Notes: a model not told the origin generated them from the sequence alone. Shown: positions 1 through 7,592, counted from the first letter of the stretch. The stretch: DNA of 32,819 nt from Streptomyces ficellus (GCF_030406405.1 NZ_JAUEPL010000062.1:1-32819), one strand, 5' to 3'. Translations and numbers: made by a program.

Positions 1-2
1 TC

Positions 3-145
3 CAGACCGGGCTGGCCGGGCGCGGTTACGACGGCACGCTGCGCGTGCTGGTGCCGCCGGCGACGGTCTCCGGGCGCTTCCTGGGCGCGACGGGGGCGCT
101 GCTCGCCGGTCTCGTCGCCGTCACTCTTCCTTGCCGCCCCGTCAC
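3..145 (+). pseudogene. 3' end of a possible ECF transporter T-component (EcfT/CbiQ-like), partial
   Basis: The plus frame starting at base 3 has G/C at nearly every third position up to about base 118. It encodes a stretch resembling the C-terminus of energy-coupling-factor T-components: an Ala-Gly-Arg-Gly-Tyr-Asp-Gly segment like the second Ala-Arg-Gly coupling motif, then a hydrophobic helix (FLGATGALLAGLVAVTL). After that helix the codon bias collapses and no stop follows until base 875, deep inside the opposite-strand regulator gene. The native end of the gene, usually close behind the last helix, therefore seems to be missing. The rest of the gene lies outside the window. Family assignment rests on a short segment and could be wrong; that bases 1-120 are plus-strand coding sequence is more secure than the name. 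The end coordinate is approximate. Confidence 0.35.
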
Positions 146-806
146 CGCGATCCGGCGGCGTCCCGTACCCGCCCGCCGCCCGCCACGGCACCGTGCACAG
201 CGCCGCCGCGCCCGGGACCGTGCGGGCCGAGGGGCTGTCACCGCCCGGCCAGGGGGCGACGCACACCAGGGCGTGCGGGCCGTCCGCGCCGGGCCCGAGC
301 GCCGTGCGCAGGGCGGTGAGCGCCATGTCGTACTGCCAGCCCCGCTCCGCCGTCAGTACCGCCCGCAGCTCCCGCGAGAGGTCCGCGCCCGCCCGCTCCT
401 CGTCCGCCAGCAGCGCCCCGATCCGCGACGCCACCTCCATGGCCGCCGTCAGCCGGTCGGGCGAAGGCCCCGGGTCGGCGTCGAGCAGCCAGACGTACCC
501 GAGCACGATGCCCCGGTGGCGTACCGGGAGGCAGACGCGGCCGCGGAAGACGCCCGCGTCGGGGGCGGCGGGGATACGGACCGGGCCGGTCGCCCGCGCG
601 ATGCCGAAGCCCTCGAACCAGGCGCGCACCGCGGGCGTGGACGTGCGGGTGAGGATCGACCGCGTACGGACCGGGTCCATGGCGGTGTCGTCATCGCTGT
701 CGTGGGCGCCGAAGGCGATCAGCCCGAAGTCACGGTTCTCCAGCGTCGCGGGGGCGCCCAGCAGCGCCGAGATCTCATCGACCAGGTCCTGGTAATCCGC
801 CTTCAC
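130..806 (-). CDS. PucR/CdaR-family regulator, N-terminal sensory part only; HTH end missing
   Basis: The minus-strand frame starts at GTG 806 (protein begins MKADYQDLVDEISALL) and codes convincingly to about base 155, roughly 215 residues. The N-terminal part resembles the GAF-like sensory region of PucR/CdaR-type regulators that in Streptomyces sit divergently from proline dehydrogenase, so the expected role is proline-responsive control of the adjacent genes. Visible blocks include FRGRVCLPVRHRGIVLGYVW and a helical linker (SRIGALLADEERAG). Family members are normally about 400 residues and end in a helix-turn-helix. Here, after ALCTVPW the frame stays open to the window edge but becomes Arg/Gln-rich with degraded third-position bias and no HTH in any minus frame. 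The left coordinate marks where regulator-like coding ends and is approximate. A deletion or frameshift allele is likely; a sequencing error cannot be excluded. Confidence 0.6.
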
Positions 807-837
807 CCGGACATTCTGTCACCCGACGAGCGCGCCT

Positions 838-853
838 TCATACACCTGTATGA
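838..853. promoter_or_regulatory. Palindromic candidate operator between the PucR-type gene and proline dehydrogenase
   Basis: TCATACA-CC-TGTATGA is a perfect 7-bp inverted repeat with a 2-bp centre, lying 32 bp upstream of the regulator's GTG. It is AT-rich for this genome. Size and place suit a dimeric regulator's operator, possibly autoregulatory. Binding by the adjacent regulator is inference. Confidence 0.5.
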
Positions 854-873
854 GATCGGCGGCACGGATGCGT

Positions 874-883
874 GACAGCTGTC
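874..883. promoter_or_regulatory. 10-bp perfect palindrome upstream of the proline catabolism promoter
   Basis: GACAGCTGTC is self-complementary. It lies directly before the putative -35 element of the proline dehydrogenase promoter and is nested inside a wider inverted repeat (GATGCG at 867-872 with CGCATC at 892-897). The position suits an activator or repressor site. Confidence 0.4.
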
Positions 884-884
884 G

Positions 885-914
885 ATGGCAGCGCATCGGA
901 GCGATCCTTAGGTT
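885..914 (+). promoter_or_regulatory. Putative vegetative-type promoter for the proline dehydrogenase-pruA operon
   Basis: ATGGCA (885-890) and TAGGTT (909-914) are separated by 18 bp and resemble -35/-10 elements. The -10 fits TAnnnT; the -35 matches TTGACA at four of six positions. The implied 5' leader before GTG 1005 is about 85 nt. Confidence 0.3.
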
Positions 915-1004
915 TCACGGTGGTTCTCCGTGCCGTTCCGCTTCCGTCGACGACGGCGGTCCGCGGTCCGGCCTTCTTCAACACCTGTCCCGTGGAGGTG
1001 CCCC

Positions 1005-1931
1005 GTGCTGGGTCCCGTGATCCTCGCCGCGTCGCGCAGCGACCGCATGCGCCGTTTCGTCTCTGCCGCGCCGGGCACCAAGCAGGTCGTCAGCCGGTTC
1101 ATCGCCGGCGAGACGATCGAGCAGGTCATCCCGATCGTCCGGGAGACCATCGCCAAGGGGCTGGAAGTCACCCTGGACGTGGTCGGCGAGGACATCACCA
1201 CCGCGGAGCAGGCCACCGCCGCGCGCGACGCCTACCTGGAGCTGGTCGACCACCTCAAGGTGCTGGACCTGGGCCCCAAGGCCGAGATGTCGGTCAAGCT
1301 GTCGATGTTCGGCCAGGCGCTGGAGGGCGGGCACGAGCTGGCGCTCGCCAATGTCCGCCCGGTCGTGGAGGCCGCCGCCGCGATCGGCACCACGGTCACC
1401 CTGGACGCGGAGGACCACACCACCCTCGACTCGATGTTCGCCATCCACGAGGAGCTGCGGAAGGACTTCCCGCAGACGGGCTGCGTCATCCAGGCGTACC
1501 TCTTCCGCACCGAGGAGGACGCCCGCCGGCTCGCTTCGAACGGCAGCCGCGTACGCATCGTGAAGGGGGCGTACAAGGAGCCCGCCTCCGTCGCGTACCA
1601 GGACAGGCGCGAGGTCGACAAGGCGTACGTCCGCATCCTCAAGACCCTGATGGAGGGCGACGGCTACCCGATGATCGGGTCGCACGACCCGCGGCTCATC
1701 GCCATCAGCCAGGAGCTCGCCCGGCGCGCCGGGCGCAAACTGGATGAGTACGAGTTCCAGATGCTGTACGGCATCCGCGGCGACGAGCACCTGCGGCTCG
1801 CCGCCGAGGGGCACCGTATGCGCGTCTACACCGCGTACGGCACCGACTGGTACGGGTACTTCATGCGCCGCCTCGCGGAGAAGCCGGCCAACCTGCTGTT
1901 CTTCGTCCGCTCGATGATCACCAAGAACTAA
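1005..1931 (+). CDS. Proline dehydrogenase (FAD-dependent, monofunctional)
   Basis: Oxidises L-proline to 1-pyrroline-5-carboxylate, passing electrons through FAD to the membrane quinone pool; first step of proline catabolism to glutamate. The product is 308 residues, the usual size for monofunctional actinobacterial enzymes. GTG 1005 is chosen because GGAGG (994-998) lies 6 nt upstream and the protein then starts MLGPVILAASRSDRMRRF; longer in-frame extensions lack codon bias. Recognisable barrel blocks include VKLSMFGQAL, DAEDHTTLDSMF, QAYLFRTEEDARRL, RIVKGAYKEP and the FAD/substrate-binding C-terminal region around YTAYGTDWYGYFMRRLAEKP. The pruA gene follows after 17 nt with its own AAAGGAG ribosome site, so both are cotranscribed and the toxic P5C intermediate can be consumed at once. 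A divergent PucR-type regulator lies upstream. Confidence 0.95.
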   Translation: MLGPVILAASRSDRMRRFVSAAPGTKQVVSRFIAGETIEQVIPIVRETIAKGLEVTLDVVGEDITTAEQATAARDAYLELVDHLKVLDLGPKAEMSVKLSMFGQALEGGHELALANVRPVVEAAAAIGTTVTLDAEDHTTLDSMFAIHEELRKDFPQTGCVIQAYLFRTEEDARRLASNGSRVRIVKGAYKEPASVAYQDRREVDKAYVRILKTLMEGDGYPMIGSHDPRLIAISQELARRAGRKLDEYEFQMLYGIRGDEHLRLAAEGHRMRVYTAYGTDWYGYFMRRLAEKPANLLFFVRSMITKN

Positions 1932-1948
1932 AAGGAGTAACGGAACTC

Positions 1949-3580
1949 ATGGACGCTGTGACCCAGGTCCCCGCTCCCGTCAACGAGCCCGTCCACACCT
2001 ACGCCCCCGGCTCGGCCGAGCGCACCCGCCTCGAAGCCAAGCTCAAGGAGCTGGCCGAGAACCCGATCGACCTCCCGATGACCATCGGCGGGGTCAAGCG
2101 GATGGGCGGCGGCGAGCGCGTGAACGTCGTGCAGCCGCACCACCACGCCAAGATCCTCGGCACCTTCGCGGGCGCCACGCAGGCGGACGCGCAGGACGCG
2201 ATCGACGCGGCGCTCGCCGCCGCCCCGGCGTGGCGCGCCATGTCCTTCGACGACCGCGCGGCGATCATCCTGCGCGCCGCCGAGCTGCTGGCCGGCCCGT
2301 GGCGCGAGACGATGGCCGCCTCGACCATGCTCGGCCAGTCCAAGACGGTCCAGCAGGCCGAGATCGACACCCCGTGCGAGCTGGTCGACTTCTGGCGCTT
2401 CAACGTCAAGTACGCCCGTGACCTGCTCGCCGAGCAGCCGCCGGCCAACGCCCCGGGTGTGTGGAACCGCCTGGACCACCGTCCGCTGGAGGGCTTCGTC
2501 TACGCGATCACCCCGTTCAACTTCACGGCCATCGCGGGCAACCTCCCCACCGCCCCCGCCCTCATGGGCAACGTGGTGGTCTGGAAGCCGTCCCCGACGC
2601 AGACCCACGCCGCCGTGCTGCTCATGGAGCTGCTGGAGGAGGCGGGCCTGCCCAAGGGCGTCATCAACCTGGTGACGGGCGACGGCATCGCCGTCTCCGA
2701 GGTGGCCCTCAACCACCCGGAGCTCGCGGGCATCCACTTCACCGGCTCGACCAAGACCTTCCAGCACCTGTGGAAGACGGTCGGCGCCAACATCGAGAAG
2801 TACCGCGGCTACCCGCGCATCGTCGGCGAGACGGGCGGCAAGGACTTCGTCGTCGCGCACCCCAGCGCCGACCGCGCCGTCCTCAGGACCGCGCTGACCC
2901 GCGGCGCCTTCGAGTACCAGGGCCAGAAGTGCTCGGCGACGTCGCGCGCGTACATCCCGGCCTCCATCTGGAACTCCGGCTTCAAGGAGGAGTTCGCGGC
3001 CGAGGTCGACGGCATCAAGATGGGTGACGTCACCGACCTGACGAACTTCATCGGCGCCGTCATCGACGAGCGGGCCTTCGCCAAGAACAAGGCCGCGATC
3101 GACCGCGCCAAGGCCGACCCGGCCTGCACGATCGTCGCCGGCGGCACGTACGACGACTCGGTCGGCTACTTCGTCCGCCCGACGGTCGTCGAGTGCACCG
3201 ACCCGGCCAACGAGGTCTTCACGACCGAGTACTTCGGCCCGTTCCTGGCGGTGTACGTGTACGAGGACGACAGGTACGACGCGATGCTGGAGCAGATGGA
3301 GTCGGTGTCGGCGTACGCGCTGACCGGCTCGGTCATCGCCAATGACCGTGCGGCGGCCGCGTACACGATGGAGAAGCTGCGGTACGCGGCGGGCAACTTC
3401 TACATCAACGACAAGTCGACCGGCGCCGTCGTCGGCCAGCAGCCCTTCGGCGGTGGCCGCGCCTCCGGTACGAACGACAAGGCGGGCGCCCCGCAGAACC
3501 TGATGCGCTGGACGCTGACCCGCGCCATCAAGGAGACGCTGGTCCCGCCGACCGACTACACGTACCCGCACATGGGCTGA
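1949..3580 (+). CDS. pruA: L-glutamate gamma-semialdehyde (1-pyrroline-5-carboxylate) dehydrogenase
   Basis: NAD-dependent oxidation of glutamate gamma-semialdehyde, the hydrolysed form of P5C, to glutamate; second step of proline degradation. At 543 residues it matches monofunctional P5C dehydrogenases. ATG 1949 follows AAAGGAG (1930-1936). Aldehyde dehydrogenase landmarks are intact: the NAD-binding region PFNFTAIAGNLPTAPALMGN and WKPS, FTGSTKTF, the general-base region GETGGKDF with Glu294, the nucleophile in GQKCSATSRAY at Cys328, EYFGPFLAVYVY, and QQPFGGGRASGTNDKAG near the C-terminus, typical of P5C dehydrogenases. It is the second gene of the proline operon and is closed by a hairpin terminator 30 nt past the stop. 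Confidence 0.97.
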   Translation: MDAVTQVPAPVNEPVHTYAPGSAERTRLEAKLKELAENPIDLPMTIGGVKRMGGGERVNVVQPHHHAKILGTFAGATQADAQDAIDAALAAAPAWRAMSFDDRAAIILRAAELLAGPWRETMAASTMLGQSKTVQQAEIDTPCELVDFWRFNVKYARDLLAEQPPANAPGVWNRLDHRPLEGFVYAITPFNFTAIAGNLPTAPALMGNVVVWKPSPTQTHAAVLLMELLEEAGLPKGVINLVTGDGIAVSEVALNHPELAGIHFTGSTKTFQHLWKTVGANIEKYRGYPRIVGETGGKDFVVAHPSADRAVLRTALTRGAFEYQGQKCSATSRAYIPASIWNSGFKEEFAAEVDGIKMGDVTDLTNFIGAVIDERAFAKNKAAIDRAKADPACTIVAGGTYDDSVGYFVRPTVVECTDPANEVFTTEYFGPFLAVYVYEDDRYDAMLEQMESVSAYALTGSVIANDRAAAAYTMEKLRYAAGNFYINDKSTGAVVGQQPFGGGRASGTNDKAGAPQNLMRWTLTRAIKETLVPPTDYTYPHMG

Positions 3581-3609
3581 CGCCCCCGGCCCTCGCGGGC
3601 CCCTGAACA

Positions 3610-3645
3610 CCGCCCCCCTCCGGCGCCCACGCCGGACGGGGGCGG
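3610..3645 (+). terminator. Rho-independent-like terminator after pruA
   Basis: A 15-bp GC-rich stem (CCGCCCCCCTCCGGC with GCCGGACGGGGGCGG, one mismatch) closes a 6-nt loop. There is no U-tract, which is usual in Streptomyces. Confidence 0.75.
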
Positions 3646-3756
3646 TCGTCGTCCACGGCTTCGCACCACGACATCGGCCCGCCCGCCGCCCGTCTTTCAC
3701 TCCCGTGGCTGACCTCGGGTCAGTTTGGTGAGCCGCTGGGCGGTTACCCGCAGACC

Positions 3757-4119
3757 ATGGCTGACACGAACAAGACAACCCAGGGACGTACGGCAACCAA
3801 GGAGCGGACCCAGGAGGCGGCCGAGAAGGCGTCGCAGTCCGCGCGGGGCGGCAAGGAGACGCTCGCCGGGCTCGGTGGCATGACCACCGAGAAGGCCAAG
3901 GCGGCCGCCAGGACGGTCCAGTCGGCCGTCGGCACCGCGGCGGAGCAGACCGCCGGCAAGGCCGGGGTGGCCTGGACGCTCGTCAAGGCGCGGAAGGCCG
4001 CCGTGGCCGGTGCGGGCGCGGGCGTGGTGACCGTGGTGGCGTCCTCCTACGCGCTGGGCCGCCGGTCCGGACTGCGCCGGCGCGGCCCCCTGTCCCGGCT
4101 CACCGGCGGGCGGCTCTGA
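3757..4119 (+). CDS. Small membrane-anchored hypothetical protein
   Basis: A 120-residue protein of unknown function. The N-terminal two thirds are hydrophilic, rich in Ala, Lys, Thr and Glu, and predicted helical (KERTQEAAEKASQSARGGKE and similar). A hydrophobic segment near residues 85-105 (AAVAGAGAGVVTVVASSYAL) could be one membrane helix, followed by a short Arg-rich tail (GRRSGLRRRG), so the N-terminus may extend from the membrane. Codon usage is typical of the host, which supports a real gene. No strong ribosome site precedes ATG 3757. It stands alone between the pruA terminator and the acetyltransferase gene. No function is assigned. Confidence 0.7.
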   Translation: MADTNKTTQGRTATKERTQEAAEKASQSARGGKETLAGLGGMTTEKAKAAARTVQSAVGTAAEQTAGKAGVAWTLVKARKAAVAGAGAGVVTVVASSYALGRRSGLRRRGPLSRLTGGRL

Positions 4120-4207
4120 CCCCGGTACCTTCGCCCATGGCCGGTTCTCCGTCATGCGGCCCGCCCTCGCCTGCCGCCAGGCTGTCTGGACTGGGAGAGT
4201 GGGCCGC

Positions 4208-4753
4208 ATGAGCGACTCCTTGCGCACCGGCCACACCTACGAGCTGAGCCCCGCCGCCCTCGCCGCGATACGGGCCATGCTGGACGCGGCCTTCGACGGG
4301 GACTTCACCGACCATGACTGGGACCACGGACTCGGCGGCGTCCACGCCTGTGTCGAGGACGACCACGGCGTCGCCGCCCACGGCAGCGTGATCATGCGCC
4401 GCGTGGTCCACGGGGGCCGCTCGTACCGCGTCGGCTACGTGGAGGCGGTCGCCGTCCGCGCCGACCGCCGCCGGCAGGGGCTGGGCGGCCGGGTGATGGC
4501 CGCGCTGGAGGAGGTCATCGACGGGGCGTACGAGTTCGGCGCGCTGTCCGCCTCCGACGAGGGCGCCGAGCTGTACCGGGCGCGCGGCTGGCAGCTGTGG
4601 AACGGCCGCGTCGAGGCGTACGGCCCCGACGGCGTGGCACACCTTCCGGACGAGGAGGACACGACGTACCTCCACCCCGCGGCCGGCCGTCCGCTGCCCG
4701 CCGCGGACGCCGGTCCACTGCTCTTCGACTGGCGCGATGGCGACATCCTGTAG
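4208..4753 (+). CDS. aac(2'): AAC(2')-type aminoglycoside N-acetyltransferase (GNAT fold)
   Basis: The product is 181 residues, the same length I recall for mycobacterial AAC(2')-Ic, and matches its pattern along the chain: AFDGDFTDHDWDHGLGGVHA near residues 29-48 (substrate-side acidic residues), GYVEAVAVRADRRRQGLGGR with the acetyl-CoA pyrophosphate-binding RRQGLG loop, GALSASDEGAELYRARGW, and the C-terminal FDWRDGDIL, comparable to the CDWRAGDVW ending of the mycobacterial enzyme. The family acetylates the 2'-amino group of aminoglycosides such as gentamicin and tobramycin using acetyl-CoA. Intrinsic chromosomal copies in actinobacteria may also have housekeeping substrates. ATG 4208 is preceded by GGGAG (4195-4199). 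No aminoglycoside biosynthesis genes are nearby, so self-resistance is not indicated. Specificity within the family is inferred. Confidence 0.85.
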   Translation: MSDSLRTGHTYELSPAALAAIRAMLDAAFDGDFTDHDWDHGLGGVHACVEDDHGVAAHGSVIMRRVVHGGRSYRVGYVEAVAVRADRRRQGLGGRVMAALEEVIDGAYEFGALSASDEGAELYRARGWQLWNGRVEAYGPDGVAHLPDEEDTTYLHPAAGRPLPAADAGPLLFDWRDGDIL

Positions 4754-4822
4754 TCCTGGGGCAGGCTCGGGCCACGCTGCCGTCTCAGATAGTAGGAAGT
4801 CCGAGTAATTGTGGAGACAGGC

Positions 4823-4851
4823 GCTCCTTCACGGCTTAGCTTTGTAGGAGC
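4823..4851 (+). other. Short inverted repeat in the leader region before the 48-residue gene
   Basis: GCTCCT (4823-4828) can pair with AGGAGC (4846-4851) around a 17-nt loop. It lies in the 226-nt non-coding stretch between the acetyltransferase gene and the small gene at 4980. The stretch is locally AT-richer (4790-4850). No further element was recognised there. Confidence 0.25.
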
Positions 4852-4979
4852 CGAACGTCTCGCTCCATCAAGCGAACGGCGGACGAGAGCGCAGTGCCCC
4901 CGGCAGGCAACCCCTGCGGCCGCGCCCACCGCCCCTTCCGGCGCCTTCGAATCTTTTTGATCCCGAGGAGTCGATCACC

Positions 4980-5126
4980 ATGGCCGCTGAGACCGTCGTC
5001 CGCCGTGTCCGCCATACCGCTCCCCGTCTCACCGACGCCGAGCGCAAGAACGCCGCAGCCGCCCTGCAGCGCGCCCTCGACCGCCGCGACAACGGCGGTG
5101 TCACCGGGCACCACACCAGTCACTGA
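4980..5126 (+). CDS. Small conserved-looking 48-residue protein upstream of leuB
   Basis: ATG 4980 follows a good ribosome site, GAGGAG at 4965-4970 with 9-nt spacing, and encodes 48 residues beginning MAAETVVRRVRHTAPRL and ending GVTGHHTSH. Codon use is typical of the host, with almost all third positions G or C. A central amphipathic helix (LTDAERKNAAAALQRALDRR) is the main feature; there is no signal peptide or membrane segment. I recall similar small proteins in other Streptomyces but know no function. It lies 62 nt before leuB in the same direction and may share its transcript. It is too rich in Ala and Arg to look like an amino-acid attenuation peptide for leucine. Confidence 0.7.
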   Translation: MAAETVVRRVRHTAPRLTDAERKNAAAALQRALDRRDNGGVTGHHTSH

Positions 5127-5188
5127 CGAGGACGTCCACATTCTGGAAGGCTCATGTCAGGGCGTGGGACGGGGAGTAGGGTGCGGAC

Positions 5189-6232
5189 ATGTCTCGCAGC
5201 ATCAATCTCGCAGTGGTTCCCGGTGATGGCATCGGCCAGGAGGTCGTGGCCCAGGGCCTGAAGGTCCTTCGCTCCGTCCTCCCGCAGGATGTGAAGCTGG
5301 AGACCAAGGAGTACGACCTCGGCGCCCAGCGCTGGCACCGCACCGGGGAGACCCTCCCCGACGCGGAGCTGGAGTCCCTCAAGACGCACGACGCCATCCT
5401 GCTCGGCGCGATCGGCGACCCGTCCGTCCCCTCCGGCGTCCTGGAGCGCGGGCTGCTGCTCAAGCTGCGCTTCGCCTTCGACCACTACGTCAACCTGCGT
5501 CCGTCGAAACTGTTCCCCAGCACGGCGACTCCGCTGGCCGGCCGCCCCGACATCGACTTCGTCGTCGTCCGCGAGGGCACCGAGGGCCCGTACACCGGCA
5601 ACGGCGGCTCGCTCCGTACGGGAACGGCGCACGAGGTCGCCACCGAGGTCAGCGTCAACACGGCGTACGGCGTCGAGCGCGTCGTCCGTGACGCGTACGA
5701 GCGCGCCAACGCCCGCCCGCGCAAGAAGCTGACGCTGGTCCACAAGAACAACGTGCTCGTCTACGCCGGCCACCTGTGGAAGAACATCTTCGACAAGGTC
5801 GGCGAGGAGTACCCCGACGTCACCACGGACTACTTGCACGTCGACGCCGCGACGATCTTCTTCGTCACGCAGCCCGAGCGCTTCGACGTCATCGTCACCG
5901 ACAACCTCTTCGGTGACATCCTCACCGACCTCGCCGCTGCCGTGACCGGCGGCATCGGCCTGGCCGCGTCCGGCAACATCAACCCGACGGGCCGGTTCCC
6001 GTCGATGTTCGAGCCCGTCCACGGCTCCGCGCCCGACATCGCGGGCCAGGGCAAGGCCGACCCCACCGCCACGGTCCTGTCCGTCGCGCTGCTCCTGCGC
6101 CACCTCGGTTACGAGGCCCAGGCCGCCCGTATCGAGGAGGCCGTCGCCGCCGACCTCGCCGAACGGGACGGCTCCGCGCCGCGTACGACGGACGAGATCG
6201 GCGACGCGCTCGCGGTACGCGTAGCGAGCTGA
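5189..6232 (+). CDS. leuB: 3-isopropylmalate dehydrogenase
   Basis: NAD-dependent oxidative decarboxylation of (2R,3S)-3-isopropylmalate to 2-oxoisocaproate, the third step of leucine synthesis; the same enzyme can act on methylmalate in the citramalate route to isoleucine. The 347-residue product is the size of actinobacterial LeuB. ATG 5189 has a GGGGAG site at 5171-5176. Landmarks are VPGDGIGQEV at the N-terminus, the signature DAATIFFVTQPERFDVIVTD followed by NLFGDILTDL carrying the metal-binding aspartates, and the NAD-binding stretch EPVHGSAPDIAGQGKADPTA. The gene is isolated from leuA/leuCD here but lies next to ilvE, with citramalate synthase 7 kb further on. A strong hairpin terminator follows the stop. 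Confidence 0.96.
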   Translation: MSRSINLAVVPGDGIGQEVVAQGLKVLRSVLPQDVKLETKEYDLGAQRWHRTGETLPDAELESLKTHDAILLGAIGDPSVPSGVLERGLLLKLRFAFDHYVNLRPSKLFPSTATPLAGRPDIDFVVVREGTEGPYTGNGGSLRTGTAHEVATEVSVNTAYGVERVVRDAYERANARPRKKLTLVHKNNVLVYAGHLWKNIFDKVGEEYPDVTTDYLHVDAATIFFVTQPERFDVIVTDNLFGDILTDLAAAVTGGIGLAASGNINPTGRFPSMFEPVHGSAPDIAGQGKADPTATVLSVALLLRHLGYEAQAARIEEAVAADLAERDGSAPRTTDEIGDALAVRVAS

Positions 6233-6252
6233 CCCGTCGACGGAACACCACA

Positions 6253-6281
6253 GCCGCCGGGTCGCATCCGCACCCGGCGGC
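6253..6281 (+). terminator. Hairpin terminator after leuB
   Basis: GCCGCCGGGT (6253-6262) and ACCCGGCGGC (6272-6281) form a perfect 10-bp stem with a 9-nt loop, followed by TTCTCCTGT. Confidence 0.8.
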
Positions 6282-6383
6282 TTCTCCTGTGCGGCCCCGG
6301 GTGCCACCATCAACCCTGGACCGCACTCCAGCCGTTTCATGGCACGGGGTCACGCGAGCGATAATCGGACGCGGGGCCGCGGC

Positions 6384-6416
6384 ATGCGGGAAAGCTCGGA
6401 CGTCCTGATGATGTAG
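6384..6416 (+). CDS. Possible 10-residue leader peptide upstream of ilvE
   Basis: ATG 6384 to TAG 6416 encodes MRESSDVLMM, 48 nt before the ilvE start. It contains one Val and one Leu codon, products of the pathway ilvE serves. No convincing ribosome site or terminator hairpin accompanies it, so it may be a chance reading frame. The surrounding 6282-6464 stretch otherwise holds no recognised gene. Confidence 0.2.
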   Translation: MRESSDVLMM

Positions 6417-6464
6417 CGGCGTGAGCGCGGTCCGTCACATACAACGGTGAAGGACACAGCACTC

Positions 6465-7556
6465 ATGACGACGACGCCCACGATCGAGCTCAAGCCCTCC
6501 TCGCACCCGCTGTCCGACGCGGAGCGCGAGGCGATACTGGCCAACCCCGGTTTCGGCCGCCACTTCACCGATCACATGGTGACGATCAAGTGGACGGAAG
6601 GCCGCGGCTGGCACGACGCCCAGCTCACCCCGTACGCGCCGCTGTCGCTCGACCCCGCGAACATGACCCTGCACTACGCGCAGGAGATCTTCGAGGGCCT
6701 CAAGGCCTACCGCCGCCCCGACGGCTCGATCTCGCTGTTCCGGCCGGAGGCCAACGCCGAGCGGTTCCAGCGCTCCGCCCGCCGCCTCGCGATGCCCGAG
6801 CTGCCGGTCGAGACGTTCGTCGCGGCGTGTGACGCGCTGGTCCAGCAGGACCAGGCGTGGGTCCCCCCGCACGGCGGCGAGGAGTCGCTGTACCTGCGCC
6901 CCTTCATGATCGCGGGCGAGGTCGGCCTCGGGGTCCGCCCCGCCAACGAGTATCTGTTCATCGTCATCGCCTCGCCCGCCGGCGCGTACTTCCCCGGCGG
7001 TGTGCAGCCCGTCTCGGTCTGGCTCTCGGAGAACTACGTCCGCGCCGTCCCCGGCGGCATGGGCTTCGCCAAGACCGGCGGCAACTACGCGGCCTCGCTG
7101 CTCGCGCAGGCCGAGGCCGCCGCCAAGGGGTGCGACCAGGTGGTCTGGCTCGACGCGCTGGAGCACAAGTGGGTCGAGGAGATGGGCGGCATGAACCTGT
7201 ACTTCGTCTACGGAGACAAGATCGTCACGCCCGAGCTGACCGGCTCGCTGCTGGCCGGCATCACCCGTGACTCGCTCCTGCGGCTCGCCGGCGATCTCGG
7301 GTACGAGTCGGCGGAGGGCCGTATCTCCACCGACCAGTGGCGGCGCGACTCGGAGAACGGCACCCTCACCGAGGTCTTCGCCTGCGGCACGGCCGCCGTC
7401 ATCACGCCGGTCGGCACGGTCAAGTCGGCGAGCGGCGAGTGGACGCAGGGCGACGGCAAGCCCGGTGAGGTCACGCTGCGGCTGCGCAAGGCGCTGCTGG
7501 ACATCCAGACCGGCGCGGCCGAGGACGTCCACGGCTGGACGCACAAGGTCTGCTGA
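6465..7556 (+). CDS. ilvE: Branched-chain amino acid aminotransferase
   Basis: PLP enzyme exchanging the amino group between glutamate and the 2-oxo acids of leucine, isoleucine and valine: last step of their synthesis, first of their degradation. The product has 363 residues from ATG 6465. GAAGGA (6449-6454) sits 10 nt upstream of that ATG, which is preferred over an in-frame GTG at 6447 that overlaps the ribosome site. Fold class IV blocks include YAQEIFEGLKAYRRPDG, SLFRPEANAERFQRSARRL, YLRPFMIAGE, the PLP lysine in GFAKTGGNYA (Lys203), EEMGGMNLYFVY and TEVFACGTAAVITPVGTVKS. It follows leuB after a terminator, so it is probably transcribed on its own. Confidence 0.96.
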   Translation: MTTTPTIELKPSSHPLSDAEREAILANPGFGRHFTDHMVTIKWTEGRGWHDAQLTPYAPLSLDPANMTLHYAQEIFEGLKAYRRPDGSISLFRPEANAERFQRSARRLAMPELPVETFVAACDALVQQDQAWVPPHGGEESLYLRPFMIAGEVGLGVRPANEYLFIVIASPAGAYFPGGVQPVSVWLSENYVRAVPGGMGFAKTGGNYAASLLAQAEAAAKGCDQVVWLDALEHKWVEEMGGMNLYFVYGDKIVTPELTGSLLAGITRDSLLRLAGDLGYESAEGRISTDQWRRDSENGTLTEVFACGTAAVITPVGTVKSASGEWTQGDGKPGEVTLRLRKALLDIQTGAAEDVHGWTHKVC

Positions 7557-7592
7557 GCCGCCGGCGGGCCACTGCCGCCGGCGTACGCGAAA

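Noticed and set aside
45..875. Plus-strand 276-residue frame across the left edge
   Set aside because: Only its first 30 or so codons look like protein; the rest is the antisense of the PucR-type gene.
1928..3796. 622-residue minus-strand open frame opposite pruA
   Set aside because: It is Arg/Gly/Val-rich with no motif and mirrors the codon bias of the intact pruA gene; a shadow frame.
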